Shown piece by piece: positions 17,662 through 26,583 of a DNA stretch of 64,000 bases. Origin of the DNA: Flagellimonas onchidii (lineage in GTDB: Bacteria; Bacteroidota; Bacteroidia; Flavobacteriales; Flavobacteriaceae); assembly GCF_004804315.1 (NCBI RefSeq), contig NZ_SRXX01000011.1, forward strand, positions 95,536 to 159,535. The letters run 5' to 3'. How positions within the stretch are numbered: position 1 is the stretch's first letter; every line of letters starts with the position of its first letter. A program made the translations under genes and the position numbers. The notes under the pieces are model-generated. The model did not search any database, had not been told where the DNA came from, and saw only the letters and a program-made list of their open reading frames with translations.

Positions 17662-18945
17662 ATGAAGGCACTCTACTGGATATTCATATTTATTACTTTT
17701 TCCTTTCAAGCCCAAACAAGTGATGATTCTGTTGAATTGGCTTTTGAAAAAGATTTAATTCCCGAGGGAATCGCTATCCATCCCCAATCAAAAAAAGTAT
17801 ACATCAATAGTTTAGCAAAAAACAAAATTGTTCGTTGTAATCTTGACGGCTCCTCTCCTGAAAATTTTATTAAGAGTAATGAGTTTGGTTACCTTTCCGG
17901 GTTTGGAATGACCATTAAGGGAGATACCCTCTTTGCACTGGGAAACACTCTTCCAAAAATCAACAATAAATCTATTTTGTTATTGTTGGATGTTTCATCC
18001 GGCAAACTGATCAAATCTTATCCTCTCAATATTTCAGACTTTATTTACCTCAACGATATCGCTATCGGTTCAGATGGAAAAATCTATATAACCGATTCCG
18101 AAAGCAATAATATCTATACAGTAAATACGTCTACGGATAAACTGGAAATCTTTTATTCCAATGATGAGGTTAAACATTCTAATGGAATCACCATCTCCGA
18201 AGATGATCAACTTCTTTATCTAGCATCTTACACGAGTGGGATTCGCATTTTGGACCTTGATACAAAAACGTTGATTAATCAGCCTAATGACATCAAGGGC
18301 ATTGACGGGATGAAGTTTTACAATAATAGCTTGATAGCCATTGTAAACAGTCGGCGTGATGCCAAGCTGAACGGTGTTTATCGATATTTTTTAAATGAAG
18401 ACGGATCCAAGATTATGAGTACAGAAAAGCTTTGCAGCTTTTCTCGAATATCTGACATCCCAACTACTTTTGATTTGCACGATAACACCATGTACTTTGT
18501 GGAGGATTCACAATTGGACAACCTTGATCAAGAAAACACTGCGATTCTCAATCCTTCCCAATTGGAAAACTATCGGTTGAAAATTTCAAATTTTGGAATG
18601 GATAAGAACTCTGTACACGCAAAAAGGTACTGCACCGAAATTGGTCGTTTTGACCTACTGTTTGATGAGGATGAAGTTGCAGGAGCTTATTATTTGAAGC
18701 CGAAAAATGCCTTAGGTAGTGTTTGGGGAAAATTAAATGGTAATGTGATGACAGGTAGGTGGCACGATGCTGATGGGGCAGGAGATATTGTCATTACCTT
18801 TAATGATGATTTTTCATTTTTTACTGCAGATTATCGGGCGGATGATGAGCCTGAAAAATGGTATAAAGATTCATGGCACGGTTCCCTTCGTCCCAATGAT
18901 GATATCTCATTTGACTTTAATAATAAAACCTACCTATGTGAATGA
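17662..18945 (+). CDS. Secreted SMP-30/NHL-like beta-propeller protein
   Basis: 427 residues with a signal peptide (MKALYWIFIFITFSFQAQ). Repeated strands such as IPEGIAIHPQSKKVYI, IAIGSDGKIYITD and NGITISEDDQLLYLA are spaced 50-60 residues apart, as in SMP-30/gluconolactonase and NHL propellers (about 25-290). The C-terminal 110 residues form a separate part (GSVWGKLNGNVMTGRWHD, DISFDFNNKTY), perhaps lipocalin- or jelly-roll-like. Probably a periplasmic lactonase-like or binding protein; no substrate can be given. It converges with the lactonase gene, whose stop is 5 nt away. Confidence 0.72.
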   Translation: MKALYWIFIFITFSFQAQTSDDSVELAFEKDLIPEGIAIHPQSKKVYINSLAKNKIVRCNLDGSSPENFIKSNEFGYLSGFGMTIKGDTLFALGNTLPKINNKSILLLLDVSSGKLIKSYPLNISDFIYLNDIAIGSDGKIYITDSESNNIYTVNTSTDKLEIFYSNDEVKHSNGITISEDDQLLYLASYTSGIRILDLDTKTLINQPNDIKGIDGMKFYNNSLIAIVNSRRDAKLNGVYRYFLNEDGSKIMSTEKLCSFSRISDIPTTFDLHDNTMYFVEDSQLDNLDQENTAILNPSQLENYRLKISNFGMDKNSVHAKRYCTEIGRFDLLFDEDEVAGAYYLKPKNALGSVWGKLNGNVMTGRWHDADGAGDIVITFNDDFSFFTADYRADDEPEKWYKDSWHGSLRPNDDISFDFNNKTYLCE

Positions 18946-18950
18946 TGGGT

Positions 18951-20057
18951 TTACTCCAAAAACTCTAAACAAACCGGACTCGAAAGTTTTTCCTCTTTCA
19001 AGAATTCAAGAGTTCCTTGTTCGGGATTTCTTTTATAGATAGTAATATTATTGCTTCTTTGGTTTGCGACCAGTAGAAAATTCCCAGAAGGATCTATGGT
19101 AAAATTACGTGGCCAATCTCCTCGAACAGATTCCCTTCCTACCAAACTTAGTTTTCCCGACTCAGGATGTACTGCAAATATGACAATGGTATTTTCGCCA
19201 CGATTTGACCCATACAAGAACTTTCCATTTGGGGATAAATGAATGTCTGCACAATAGCTTTTTCCTTCAAAAGATGGGTCAAGAGTGCTCACGGTTTCAA
19301 TTTCCTTATAAAATCCGTTTGATTTTTGCTTTAATACGGTAATTGTAGAGTTTAGCTCGTTGATTACATAAAGTAGTTTGCCATCTTTGCTAAATGTAAA
19401 ATGCCTTGGGCCAGCACCTTCTACCATATCCAAAGAAACCTGGTCCCCCGGAACAAAAAGATTGTTTATGCTGCTATATCGCTTAACGGCATCCAGCCCC
19501 AAATCAGCAACAAAAAGGTCGTTCCCAACAAATTTGGCCATATGTGCATGAGAGGTTTTTGTAGTATCCAAAACTTTATGGTCGATCATTTGTGGGTTAG
19601 ATTGTAGCGAACCATCTTGGTTTAATGCAAAAACGGACACGTTTCCACCAGAGTAGTTTGAGGTTGCCAAGAAACCATAACCGGAAAGGGCTACATGGCA
19701 TGGATGTTTTCCCTCGGTTCCCATACTATTCAAGAGCTCTAATTGGCCATTCTTTAATTTAAAAGCCGATACTCCTCCTCCTAAACTGTCAAAATCTGCA
19801 GTTTCATGTACTGCATATAAATTTTTCTTGTCCTCAGCAATTTTTATAAAAGATGGATTAGGTAACACCGCAGCCAATTTTTTATTCATTAACTCACCAG
19901 TATTGGTGTCGAAAGTAAATTTGTAGATGCCTTCGCTATCTCCATCGGTATAGGTTCCAACAAATAAAGTGTGCATTGGCTTTTTTTCAGGTTGTTCAAC
20001 ACAGGTTATTGCCAGAGTGGCTAATAGAGCATAGAAAATATTTTTTTTCATGGACAT
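18951..20057 (-). CDS. Lactonase-family lipoprotein (7-bladed propeller)
   Basis: 368 residues of the 6-phosphogluconolactonase (YbhE/Pgl-type) lactonase family. It has the opening LFVGTYTDGDSEGIYKF, the repeated pattern PNPSFIKIAEDKKNLYAV, the GKHPCHVALSGYGF and GAGPRHFTFSKDGKLLYV motifs and the final GDWPRNFTIDPSGNFLLVANQ. Unlike E. coli Pgl it has a lipoprotein signal (ALLATLAITCVEQ), so it acts in the envelope and is unlikely to serve the pentose-phosphate pathway. Start ATG at 20057 (or 20051). It follows the MATE gene on the same strand after 46 nt. Confidence 0.82.
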   Translation of the reverse strand: MSMKKNIFYALLATLAITCVEQPEKKPMHTLFVGTYTDGDSEGIYKFTFDTNTGELMNKKLAAVLPNPSFIKIAEDKKNLYAVHETADFDSLGGGVSAFKLKNGQLELLNSMGTEGKHPCHVALSGYGFLATSNYSGGNVSVFALNQDGSLQSNPQMIDHKVLDTTKTSHAHMAKFVGNDLFVADLGLDAVKRYSSINNLFVPGDQVSLDMVEGAGPRHFTFSKDGKLLYVINELNSTITVLKQKSNGFYKEIETVSTLDPSFEGKSYCADIHLSPNGKFLYGSNRGENTIVIFAVHPESGKLSLVGRESVRGDWPRNFTIDPSGNFLLVANQRSNNITIYKRNPEQGTLEFLKEEKLSSPVCLEFLE

Positions 20058-20103
20058 AGGTGATTAAGCCTCTAAAATACAGAATCCTATCCTTAATATA
20101 AGG

Positions 20104-21483
20104 TCAATTGGATAGTTTAGTCCTTATTTCCTTTACCAAATAGGCCCCTGTTACTAGAGTGGCCAATACATCTGCGACAGGAAATGACAACCACACTCCC
20201 AACTCACCCATAAAATTTGGCAATACTAAAATCAGAGGGATAAAAAAGAATCCTTGCCTTGTCAACGTCAAAAGCAAGGCAGGAATTGCTTTTCCAACGG
20301 CCTGAAAATAAGCGGCACCTATCAGTTGCAAGGCAATAATGGGTGTCGCTGCGAATACCAAGCGCATGGCATTAGGTGCATGCTCCAAGACAAAGCTATT
20401 GGCGGCCAACTCCTCTGCTGGTAAGTTTGGTTTATCACTTAAAAACAAGGCGGTGAAGAAATCGGGAAAAACCATAAGCAAAACAAATACCAGGGTTGCT
20501 ACAAATGCGGCATATTTTATTGCCGTGTAAATTGATTCCTTAACCCGACTGTATTTGGCCGCTCCGTAATTGAATCCGGCAATGGGCAAAAAACCTTGGG
20601 TGACCCCAAAAACTGGAAAAAAAGCGAACATCAACATTCTGCCAATAATCGCATAAACGGCTACCATGGCCTCTCCACCCAGATTGAACAATATATTGTT
20701 CATCAACAAATAGGTGATACTGGTCACGGCCTGTCGCGCAAGCGTCACAAAACCAAGTGCACCGATTTCCCTGAGAATAGGTGCGTTCAATCCAAAATGT
20801 GGAAGAGCAATTTTAAGTTCCGAGTTTTTGGACAAAAAGAAATAAAGAATATAACCGAAACATAACAAGTAACTTGCTGTGGTCGCCCAAGCTGCCCCGT
20901 GCATTCCCCAATCAAAAACGTAGATAAACAAATAATCCAAAAACAGGTTCCCAACCGAAGGGATTATCATGGCCACCATGGCAAATTTGGGTTTGCCCTC
21001 TGCACGAATCACTGTATTTCCCATCATACAAAGTGCCAGAAATGGCACTCCGTAAAGTATAATGGTGTAATAGATTTTAGCGGGATCAAAAATATTTCCT
21101 TTACCTCCAAAAGCAGGGATTAGGTTATCAACAAAGTAAAGCCCCAAGGCCACCATGGAAATGGTCACCAAAAGCGTCAAAGTTATTTGGTTTCCAAATG
21201 TTTTGAGTGCTTTTTCTTTATCTCCAGAACCTAATGCTCGCGAAATGATACTAGATCCACCGATGCCAATAGCCATCCCCAAAGCGGCTATAAAAAATGA
21301 AACGGGAAGTACGACATTGATAGCAGCAATGGCAATGGAACCTATCCAGTTTCCAACAAAAATGGAATCCACCAGTACGTTTAAGGACATCACTAGAATA
21401 CCAATGGATGCTGGCACGGCTTGTTTGATCAGCAATTTGCCGATAGGTTCAATCCCTAATTGTTCTGAAGATACTTTTGCCAT
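20104..21483 (-). CDS. MATE-family efflux transporter
   Basis: 459 residues with twelve hydrophobic segments in two halves, the layout of MATE cation:drug antiporters. The N-half opening PIGKLLIKQAVPASIGILVMSL and the motif MAIGIGGSSIISRALGSGD (about 76-93) are characteristic of the DinF/NorM-like bacterial branch, as is LGFVTLARQAVTSITYLLMNN at the start of the second half. It starts at the base after the ferrochelatase stop codon, so it is translationally coupled to hemH. A link to porphyrin export is possible but is only an inference from position. Confidence 0.88.
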   Translation of the reverse strand: MAKVSSEQLGIEPIGKLLIKQAVPASIGILVMSLNVLVDSIFVGNWIGSIAIAAINVVLPVSFFIAALGMAIGIGGSSIISRALGSGDKEKALKTFGNQITLTLLVTISMVALGLYFVDNLIPAFGGKGNIFDPAKIYYTIILYGVPFLALCMMGNTVIRAEGKPKFAMVAMIIPSVGNLFLDYLFIYVFDWGMHGAAWATTASYLLCFGYILYFFLSKNSELKIALPHFGLNAPILREIGALGFVTLARQAVTSITYLLMNNILFNLGGEAMVAVYAIIGRMLMFAFFPVFGVTQGFLPIAGFNYGAAKYSRVKESIYTAIKYAAFVATLVFVLLMVFPDFFTALFLSDKPNLPAEELAANSFVLEHAPNAMRLVFAATPIIALQLIGAAYFQAVGKAIPALLLTLTRQGFFFIPLILVLPNFMGELGVWLSFPVADVLATLVTGAYLVKEIRTKLSN

Positions 21484-22515
21484 TTACACGGGCAAAATTT
21501 CCTTGGCTTGCCATTCATTTATCCATTTGGCCATCAAAGACACCCAAGCATCATTATCATTCAAACACGGAATATGGATGTAGTCCCCTCCTCCGGCTTC
21601 TTGGAATTGTTCTTTCCCTTCCATCGCGATTTCTTCCAAGGTCTCCAAACAGTCACTGACGAAAGCAGGGGTTATCACCACAAGTTTTTTTATGCCTTCT
21701 TTGGCAAGGCGTTCAAATTCAAAATCTGTAAAAGGCTGAAGCCATGGGTCACTGCCCAATCTGGATTGAAAAGACGAACTCACCTTGTCCTCAGAGAGAT
21801 TCAAATACGCTTTCACCAATTCTGTGGTATCATAACATTGATGTCGATAGCAAGTGTGATGCGCGACGGAATTTGTTTTGCAGCAGTTTCCATCTATTTT
21901 ACAATGGAATTTTGTTGGGTCGGATTTTCGAATATGCCTTTCAGGAATCCCGTGATATGAAAATAGAATATGGTCATATTCAAAACCTTTTAATCCTTCC
22001 GCAATGCTCTCGGAAAGCACTTTTATGTAATCCGCATTGCTGTAAAAAGCAGGCAGCGTAGTGAGTTTCATTTCAGGAAAATGAGCTTGTTGCTCTTCCA
22101 TAGCCTTTACCACTACAGTTTCGTAGGAGGACATCGCATAATGAGGGTACAGAGGCACCAACAATACCTCATCTACACCTTTATCATTTAGCTCCTGCAA
22201 CGCATTTTTAATACTCATGGAACCGTAACGCATCCCTAAAGCAATAGGTATGTCCGTATGTTCTTCGACTTTCTTGGTAAACCTTTCGGAAATAACAATC
22301 AAAGGGGAACCTTCATCCCACCATATTTTGGAATATGCTTCTGCCGATTTTTTGGGTCGAGTTTGCAAGATGATTCCTCTTACGATGATGTTTCGAAGCC
22401 ATTTTGGAGTGTCGATAACGCGTTCGTCCATCAGAAATTCATCCAAATAGGGCTTCACATCTTTAGCTGTTGGACTGTCGGGAGAACCTAAATTGACCAA
22501 TAAAACTCCTTTCAT
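21484..22515 (-). CDS. hemH: Ferrochelatase
   Basis: 343 residues. Inserts Fe2+ into protoporphyrin IX to make protoheme, the last step of the pathway. Seen: the N-terminal GVLLVNLGSPDSP, the metal-site His188 in FSYHGIPERH, the acidic SDCLETLEEI (Glu291) and the WWDEGSPL loop. An insertion after the active-site helix (about 203-228) carries five Cys and several His (FHCKIDGNCCK...CYRHQC). I recall this from Bacteroidetes ferrochelatases; it looks like a metal or Fe-S site but is not the C-terminal [2Fe-2S] arrangement of other bacteria. Start ATG at 22515. The MATE gene follows directly. Confidence 0.93.
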   Translation of the reverse strand: MKGVLLVNLGSPDSPTAKDVKPYLDEFLMDERVIDTPKWLRNIIVRGIILQTRPKKSAEAYSKIWWDEGSPLIVISERFTKKVEEHTDIPIALGMRYGSMSIKNALQELNDKGVDEVLLVPLYPHYAMSSYETVVVKAMEEQQAHFPEMKLTTLPAFYSNADYIKVLSESIAEGLKGFEYDHILFSYHGIPERHIRKSDPTKFHCKIDGNCCKTNSVAHHTCYRHQCYDTTELVKAYLNLSEDKVSSSFQSRLGSDPWLQPFTDFEFERLAKEGIKKLVVITPAFVSDCLETLEEIAMEGKEQFQEAGGGDYIHIPCLNDNDAWVSLMAKWINEWQAKEILPV

Positions 22516-22647
22516 AGCGCTGAGGATAGTTTGTTGTTAGCAGCGGTAAAAATACTACTTGAAGCTGATTTAATGTTTGATTCCCTCAATTTGTTTCTTT
22601 ATAATTCCATAGATAATCCTAATTTCGAAATACAAACCGACAGTTCG

Positions 22648-23496
22648 ATGTTTTCAAGAATCCTATTTTATTTTTTTCTCGCTTTTTGTGCGGTTGGCAA
22701 TGCACAAATTACATGCACTCCTTCGGATTCCTCTCTTTTTGTTGTTAAAATTACAGAGCTAAGTGCCGTACACGGTAAAAATTTAGGTGATAGTCTTGTT
22801 GCGGTAGGCAAATCTTTTTTGGATACGCCTTATGTTGAAAAGACACTGGAAATAGGAGATACTGAAACTTTGGTCATCAACTTAAGAGGGCTTGATTGTA
22901 CCACATTTGTAGAGAATGCTTTGGCTTTTACCTGGATGCTAAAAGAGGAAGAAGCAGATTTTAAACACTTTACAAAAAAATTAAAAACCATTCGGTATAG
23001 GGATGGTTTGCTGAATGGGTATCCTTCTCGTTTACATTATTTTACAGAATGGATTCGAAACAATAAGAAGAAGGGTTTAGTAGAGGATGTTACAGCTAAT
23101 ATTGGAGGAATTGAGAACAAAAAGGCCATCAATTTCATGGGCACACATAGAGATTTGTATCCTTTTTTAAAACGGGATGAGAACTATAATGCCATTCTTG
23201 AAGCAGAGACTGAACTGGCCCAAGAAAGCCTTTGCATTTTGCCACAAAATCAAATAGAAGATAGCGAACATTTGATCCAATCCGGAGATATTATCGCATT
23301 GGCCACTTCCATAAAAGGGTTGGATGTAACGCATACAGGCATAGCCATTCGTCAGGAAGATGGAAGAATCCATTTACTTCATGCATCCAGTTTAGGTTCC
23401 GTTAGAATTACGCAAGAACCCCTCTTAGATTACCTTAAAAAAATAAAAAGCAATATTGGAATTATCGTGGCACGACCAACTTTACTTTCTCCGTAG
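22648..23496 (+). CDS. DUF1460 NlpC/P60-like exported hydrolase
   Basis: 282 residues from the ATG at 22648. The signal peptide ends FCAVGNAQ. The family hallmark LRGLDCTTFVENALAF holds the presumed nucleophile Cys, and LDVTHTGIAI about 150 residues later holds the His, as in DUF1460 proteins related to N-acetylmuramoyl-L-alanine amidase / NlpC-P60 folds. It probably trims cell-wall peptides in the periplasm; the exact bond is not known. The 3' end overlaps the convergent ThuA-like gene by 15 bp. Confidence 0.82.
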   Translation: MFSRILFYFFLAFCAVGNAQITCTPSDSSLFVVKITELSAVHGKNLGDSLVAVGKSFLDTPYVEKTLEIGDTETLVINLRGLDCTTFVENALAFTWMLKEEEADFKHFTKKLKTIRYRDGLLNGYPSRLHYFTEWIRNNKKKGLVEDVTANIGGIENKKAINFMGTHRDLYPFLKRDENYNAILEAETELAQESLCILPQNQIEDSEHLIQSGDIIALATSIKGLDVTHTGIAIRQEDGRIHLLHASSLGSVRITQEPLLDYLKKIKSNIGIIVARPTLLSP

Positions 23497-24228
23497 GCAC
23501 CATTCAATGGCCCCAAGTAAATGTTGTTTAAAATCGTCGTCGTCATAAGACGCTTCGGTATGTCCCAGACCCGTATAAAACGCCCTACCGCCATCAAATT
23601 CATGATACCAAGCTATAGGGTGATTGTTTCCATTGGTCCCTCCTTTGTAACTGGTTTCATCCAACCTCATCAGCACATGGGCATTCGGGTTTAGGTTTTT
23701 GAAGTTATACCACTCATCAAAATGCAACCATTCATTTTTTAAATGTGCAGTTGATGGATGAGATCCATCCACAACATCGATTTTAGCCTGTTGTTGTTCG
23801 GGATGACTTTCGAAATATGCTCCCACCAATTTTCCATACCAAGGCCATTCATACTCGGTATCAGCCGCCGCATGAATTCCCATAAAACTACCACCACGTT
23901 TAATGTAAAGTTCCATGACTCTTTGTTGTTGGGTGTTGAGAATATCCATAGTGGTGTTCAAAAAAATCACCAATTTGAAATTCCTTAGATTCTGAATATT
24001 AAAATCCTCTGCTGTTTCACTTTGGAGTGCAATAAAATCATTGGTTCTTCCCAGTTGTCGTAAGGCACGGGCGCCTTTTTCAATGGCTTTGTGCCTATAC
24101 CCTTCTGTTTTTGTAAAGACCAAAACTAAATCGGGCATTTTAGCATTTGGAGCCACTTTAATGGCCTCTTGGGCATTAGCAAAAAATGCGAAGCAAAAAA
24201 GAATCAAGGAGAATTTTATGGAGCGCAT
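23482..24228 (-). CDS. ThuA-like secreted protein
   Basis: 248 residues with a signal peptide (FCFAFFANAQ). It has the ThuA (trehalose utilisation-like, class I glutamine-amidotransferase fold) pattern VLVFTKTEGYRHKAIEKGAR, GGSFMGIHAAADTEYEWPWY and HPIAWYHEFDGGRAFYTGLGHT. ThuA-type proteins of Bacteroidetes are implicated in sugar metabolism but lack a settled activity. It lies 9 nt after the AraC-type regulator, in the same direction, so the regulator and this protein form an operon. Confidence 0.85.
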   Translation of the reverse strand: MRSIKFSLILFCFAFFANAQEAIKVAPNAKMPDLVLVFTKTEGYRHKAIEKGARALRQLGRTNDFIALQSETAEDFNIQNLRNFKLVIFLNTTMDILNTQQQRVMELYIKRGGSFMGIHAAADTEYEWPWYGKLVGAYFESHPEQQQAKIDVVDGSHPSTAHLKNEWLHFDEWYNFKNLNPNAHVLMRLDETSYKGGTNGNNHPIAWYHEFDGGRAFYTGLGHTEASYDDDDFKQHLLGAIEWCLRRK

Positions 24229-24237
24229 GATGTGGTT

Positions 24238-25116
24238 TTAAGCGCTTGAAGTTAAATATTTTTTGGGTGTGGTTCCATATTTCTTTTTAAATGAGGCAAT
24301 AAAATGGCTGGCCGTACTATACCCAACTTTTAAACCCACCTCATTTACATTGTGACTTCCAGTTTCCAACATTTTTCGTGCATATTCCATTTTATACTCG
24401 AATAGAAAGCCATAGACGGAGTCCCCATAAATCTGTTTAAATCCTTCCTTTAACTTCTTTAAACTCAGCCCAATTTCTTTGGAAAGTTCGGCAAGTGTGG
24501 GAGGTTCGGCCATTCGGGAAATCATAATTTCCTTGGCCATTCTTATACGTCTTACATTATCCTCATCTGCCAAAAAGGGACATTGTTCCAAATCGGCATC
24601 CGGAGTTTTATTGAAGTACAAAGAAATCAACTCGTAAATCTTTCCTTTTATATATAGTTCTTTTATGGAATGATGTAAGTTGTAGTTCATAATTTGACTC
24701 AACACTACGGCAATGGTGGGAGTCACTACTTCTTGGGAATAATACTTTTTTTCCTTGTTCTCATCACTCAAAAACGGGATATAGCTAGCTTCGGACGAAA
24801 AAAGGGAGTGGAATTTTCGAATGGTCATGATTACCGATAACAACCATGTATTGGGTGCAACGCTCAAGTTCATCGGCAAATCTTTTTGCGTATTATAAAG
24901 CAACAGAGAGTTTTCTTCCGATACTTCAAGCTGATAGTTTCCTTGATTAAAATGAAATTTGGAACCTCCTATTAAACAAAAGTGAAACTGGATAAAAGAG
25001 CTGTCTATTTCCCGTTCAACAACGGCAATTTCTTCACTATCATTCTGAATTTTAAGCACATAGAACCCATCTTCAATCAAAATTTCTTCATAAGAACCTT
25101 TGGCGACATTTTTCAT
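24238..25116 (-). CDS. AraC-family transcriptional regulator
   Basis: 292 residues. The C-terminal 100 are an AraC/XylS double helix-turn-helix: PTLAELSKEIGLSLKKLKEG and NEVGLKVGYSTASHFIASFKKKYGTTPKKYL. The N-terminal 180 residues are a cupin-like sensor with no recognised ligand. It is divergent from the hem operon, with a 210-bp shared region holding a perfect inverted repeat (25246-25268). A -7 match for this gene, TATTTTTG, is on the minus strand at 25191-25184. Control of hemA is plausible from layout, and siderophore- or heme-responsive AraC regulators are known, but the ligand is not shown here. Confidence 0.88.
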   Translation of the reverse strand: MKNVAKGSYEEILIEDGFYVLKIQNDSEEIAVVEREIDSSFIQFHFCLIGGSKFHFNQGNYQLEVSEENSLLLYNTQKDLPMNLSVAPNTWLLSVIMTIRKFHSLFSSEASYIPFLSDENKEKKYYSQEVVTPTIAVVLSQIMNYNLHHSIKELYIKGKIYELISLYFNKTPDADLEQCPFLADEDNVRRIRMAKEIMISRMAEPPTLAELSKEIGLSLKKLKEGFKQIYGDSVYGFLFEYKMEYARKMLETGSHNVNEVGLKVGYSTASHFIASFKKKYGTTPKKYLTSSA

Positions 25117-25183
25117 ACGAACTTTAGATTAAAGAATCAATAATTCTCTATTTATATTAATTCTAAATTAACTCCTTTAATAT

Positions 25184-25191
25184 CAAAAATA
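25184..25191 (-). promoter_or_regulatory. Putative -7 box of the AraC gene
   Basis: CAAAAATA on the plus strand reads TATTTTTG on the minus strand, a perfect TAnnTTTG. It lies about 68 nt upstream of the ATG at 25116. The -33 element is not clear. Confidence 0.4.
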
Positions 25192-25245
25192 TCAATAAAT
25201 GCAATGTTTTTGAAATTTTTCACACAAAATCACATCTAAAAGTAT

Positions 25246-25268
25246 AGGAACTGACATTTATAGTTCCT
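25246..25268. promoter_or_regulatory. Inverted repeat upstream of hemA
   Basis: AGGAACT (25246-25252) and AGTTCCT (25262-25268) are perfect inverted complements around a 9-nt centre. It ends 30 bp upstream of the hemA -7 box, in the position of an activator or repressor site, between the divergent AraC and hemA genes. Confidence 0.5.
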
Positions 25269-25298
25269 CTAGCGTTATTTTTTATGTAATAGTGCTGT

Positions 25299-25306
25299 TA
25301 TTTTTG
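25299..25306 (+). promoter_or_regulatory. Putative -7 box of the hem operon
   Basis: TATTTTTG is a perfect TAnnTTTG match, 20 nt upstream of the hemA ATG at 25327. Because it includes the G of the alternative GTG at 25306, it argues for the ATG start. Confidence 0.5.
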
Positions 25307-25326
25307 TGACCGATTTTAAATCCCCT

Positions 25327-26583
25327 ATGAGGAGTTATCATATTTCAAAACATAGTTCTTTTTATGCCATTGGGCTCAGCTACAAGAAAGCTGATGCCGA
25401 AGTTCGCGGAAAGTTCAGCTTGGATGTTCCAGCTATAGATAGAATTATGACCCAAGCCAAAGAGCAGGGTATTGATGGTCTTCTTGCGATTTCTACTTGT
25501 AACCGAACCGAATTGTACGGTTTTGCGCAACATCCCTTCCAGTTGATAAAAATGCTTTGTGATCAAACCCAGGGAAGTGTTGAGGAATTTCAAGAAGTTG
25601 CGTATGTCTATAAAAACCATGACGCCATTTCCCATATGTTTAAAGTGGGGACTGGACTTGATAGCCAAATTTTAGGTGATTTTGAAATCATCAGTCAGAT
25701 AAAACAAGGTTTTTATCGCGCCAAAAAACACGAAATGGCGAATCCGTTTCTAGAACGTTTGTGCAATGCAGTAATTCAGGCAAGCAAGCGTATCAAAAAT
25801 GAAACGGAACTGTCTTCAGGTGCAACTTCGGTTGCTTTTGCCTCAGTGAAATATATTTTGGACCACGTTCAGAATATTTCTGAAAAGAACATTTTGCTTT
25901 TTGGTACAGGAAAAATTGGGCGCAACACTTGTGAAAACCTCGTCAAACATTCCAACAATTCCCATATTACCTTAATCAATAGGACTCGAGAAAAGGCCGA
26001 GGTCATAGCTGGAAAATTCCATCTCACGGTCAAAAATTATGGAGATCTTCAAACTGAAATTAGAAAGGCCGACATTCTTGTGGTAGCTACAGGGGCACAA
26101 TTGCCCACAGTTTCCAAAGCTTTGATTTACCCTAAAAAACCATTGTTGATTTTAGACCTTTCAGTTCCCAAAAACGTATCGGACGATGTGATGGAATTGG
26201 ATAATGTTTCACTGGTACATCTAGATCAACTTTCTAGAATTACGGACGATACTTTGGCAAAAAGAAAGGAATTTGTTCCGAAGGCTGAAGCTATCATCGA
26301 GCAGGTTAAAAAAGATTTTCTAAAATGGTTGGAGACACGAAAATTTGCTCCGGTAATCAATGCGCTCAAAGAAAAGTTGAAGACCATGAAAGCCGAGGAA
26401 ATTGATTTCCACTCAAAAAAACTATCCGATTTCAATCCAGACCAGGCGGAGATAATCTCAGAACGCATCATTCAAAAAATCACCAAGCAATTCGCAAACC
26501 ACTTAAAGAGCTCAGAAGTCGATACAGAGGATAGTTTGGCACTTATCCAAAAAGTATTTCAATTAGAAATCGATTCCCAATGA
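25327..26583 (+). CDS. hemA: Glutamyl-tRNA reductase
   Basis: 418 residues. Reduces glutamyl-tRNA(Glu) to glutamate-1-semialdehyde, the first committed step of C5-pathway heme synthesis. The nucleophile Cys58 lies in LLAISTCNRTELYG. The NADPH-binding Rossmann motif is GTGKIGRNTCENL, preceded by the conserved HMFKVGTGLDSQILGDFEI, and a C-terminal dimerisation helix is present. Start ATG at 25327 matches the family opening (SKHSSFYAIGLSYKKADAEVRG) and lies just after a -7 box. The stop overlaps hemC by 4 nt (ATGA). Confidence 0.94.
   Translation: MRSYHISKHSSFYAIGLSYKKADAEVRGKFSLDVPAIDRIMTQAKEQGIDGLLAISTCNRTELYGFAQHPFQLIKMLCDQTQGSVEEFQEVAYVYKNHDAISHMFKVGTGLDSQILGDFEIISQIKQGFYRAKKHEMANPFLERLCNAVIQASKRIKNETELSSGATSVAFASVKYILDHVQNISEKNILLFGTGKIGRNTCENLVKHSNNSHITLINRTREKAEVIAGKFHLTVKNYGDLQTEIRKADILVVATGAQLPTVSKALIYPKKPLLILDLSVPKNVSDDVMELDNVSLVHLDQLSRITDDTLAKRKEFVPKAEAIIEQVKKDFLKWLETRKFAPVINALKEKLKTMKAEEIDFHSKKLSDFNPDQAEIISERIIQKITKQFANHLKSSEVDTEDSLALIQKVFQLEIDSQ

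Noticed and set aside
25306..25326. GTG start for hemA 7 codons upstream
   Set aside because: The GTG overlaps the predicted -7 box and the extra residues are absent from the family opening.
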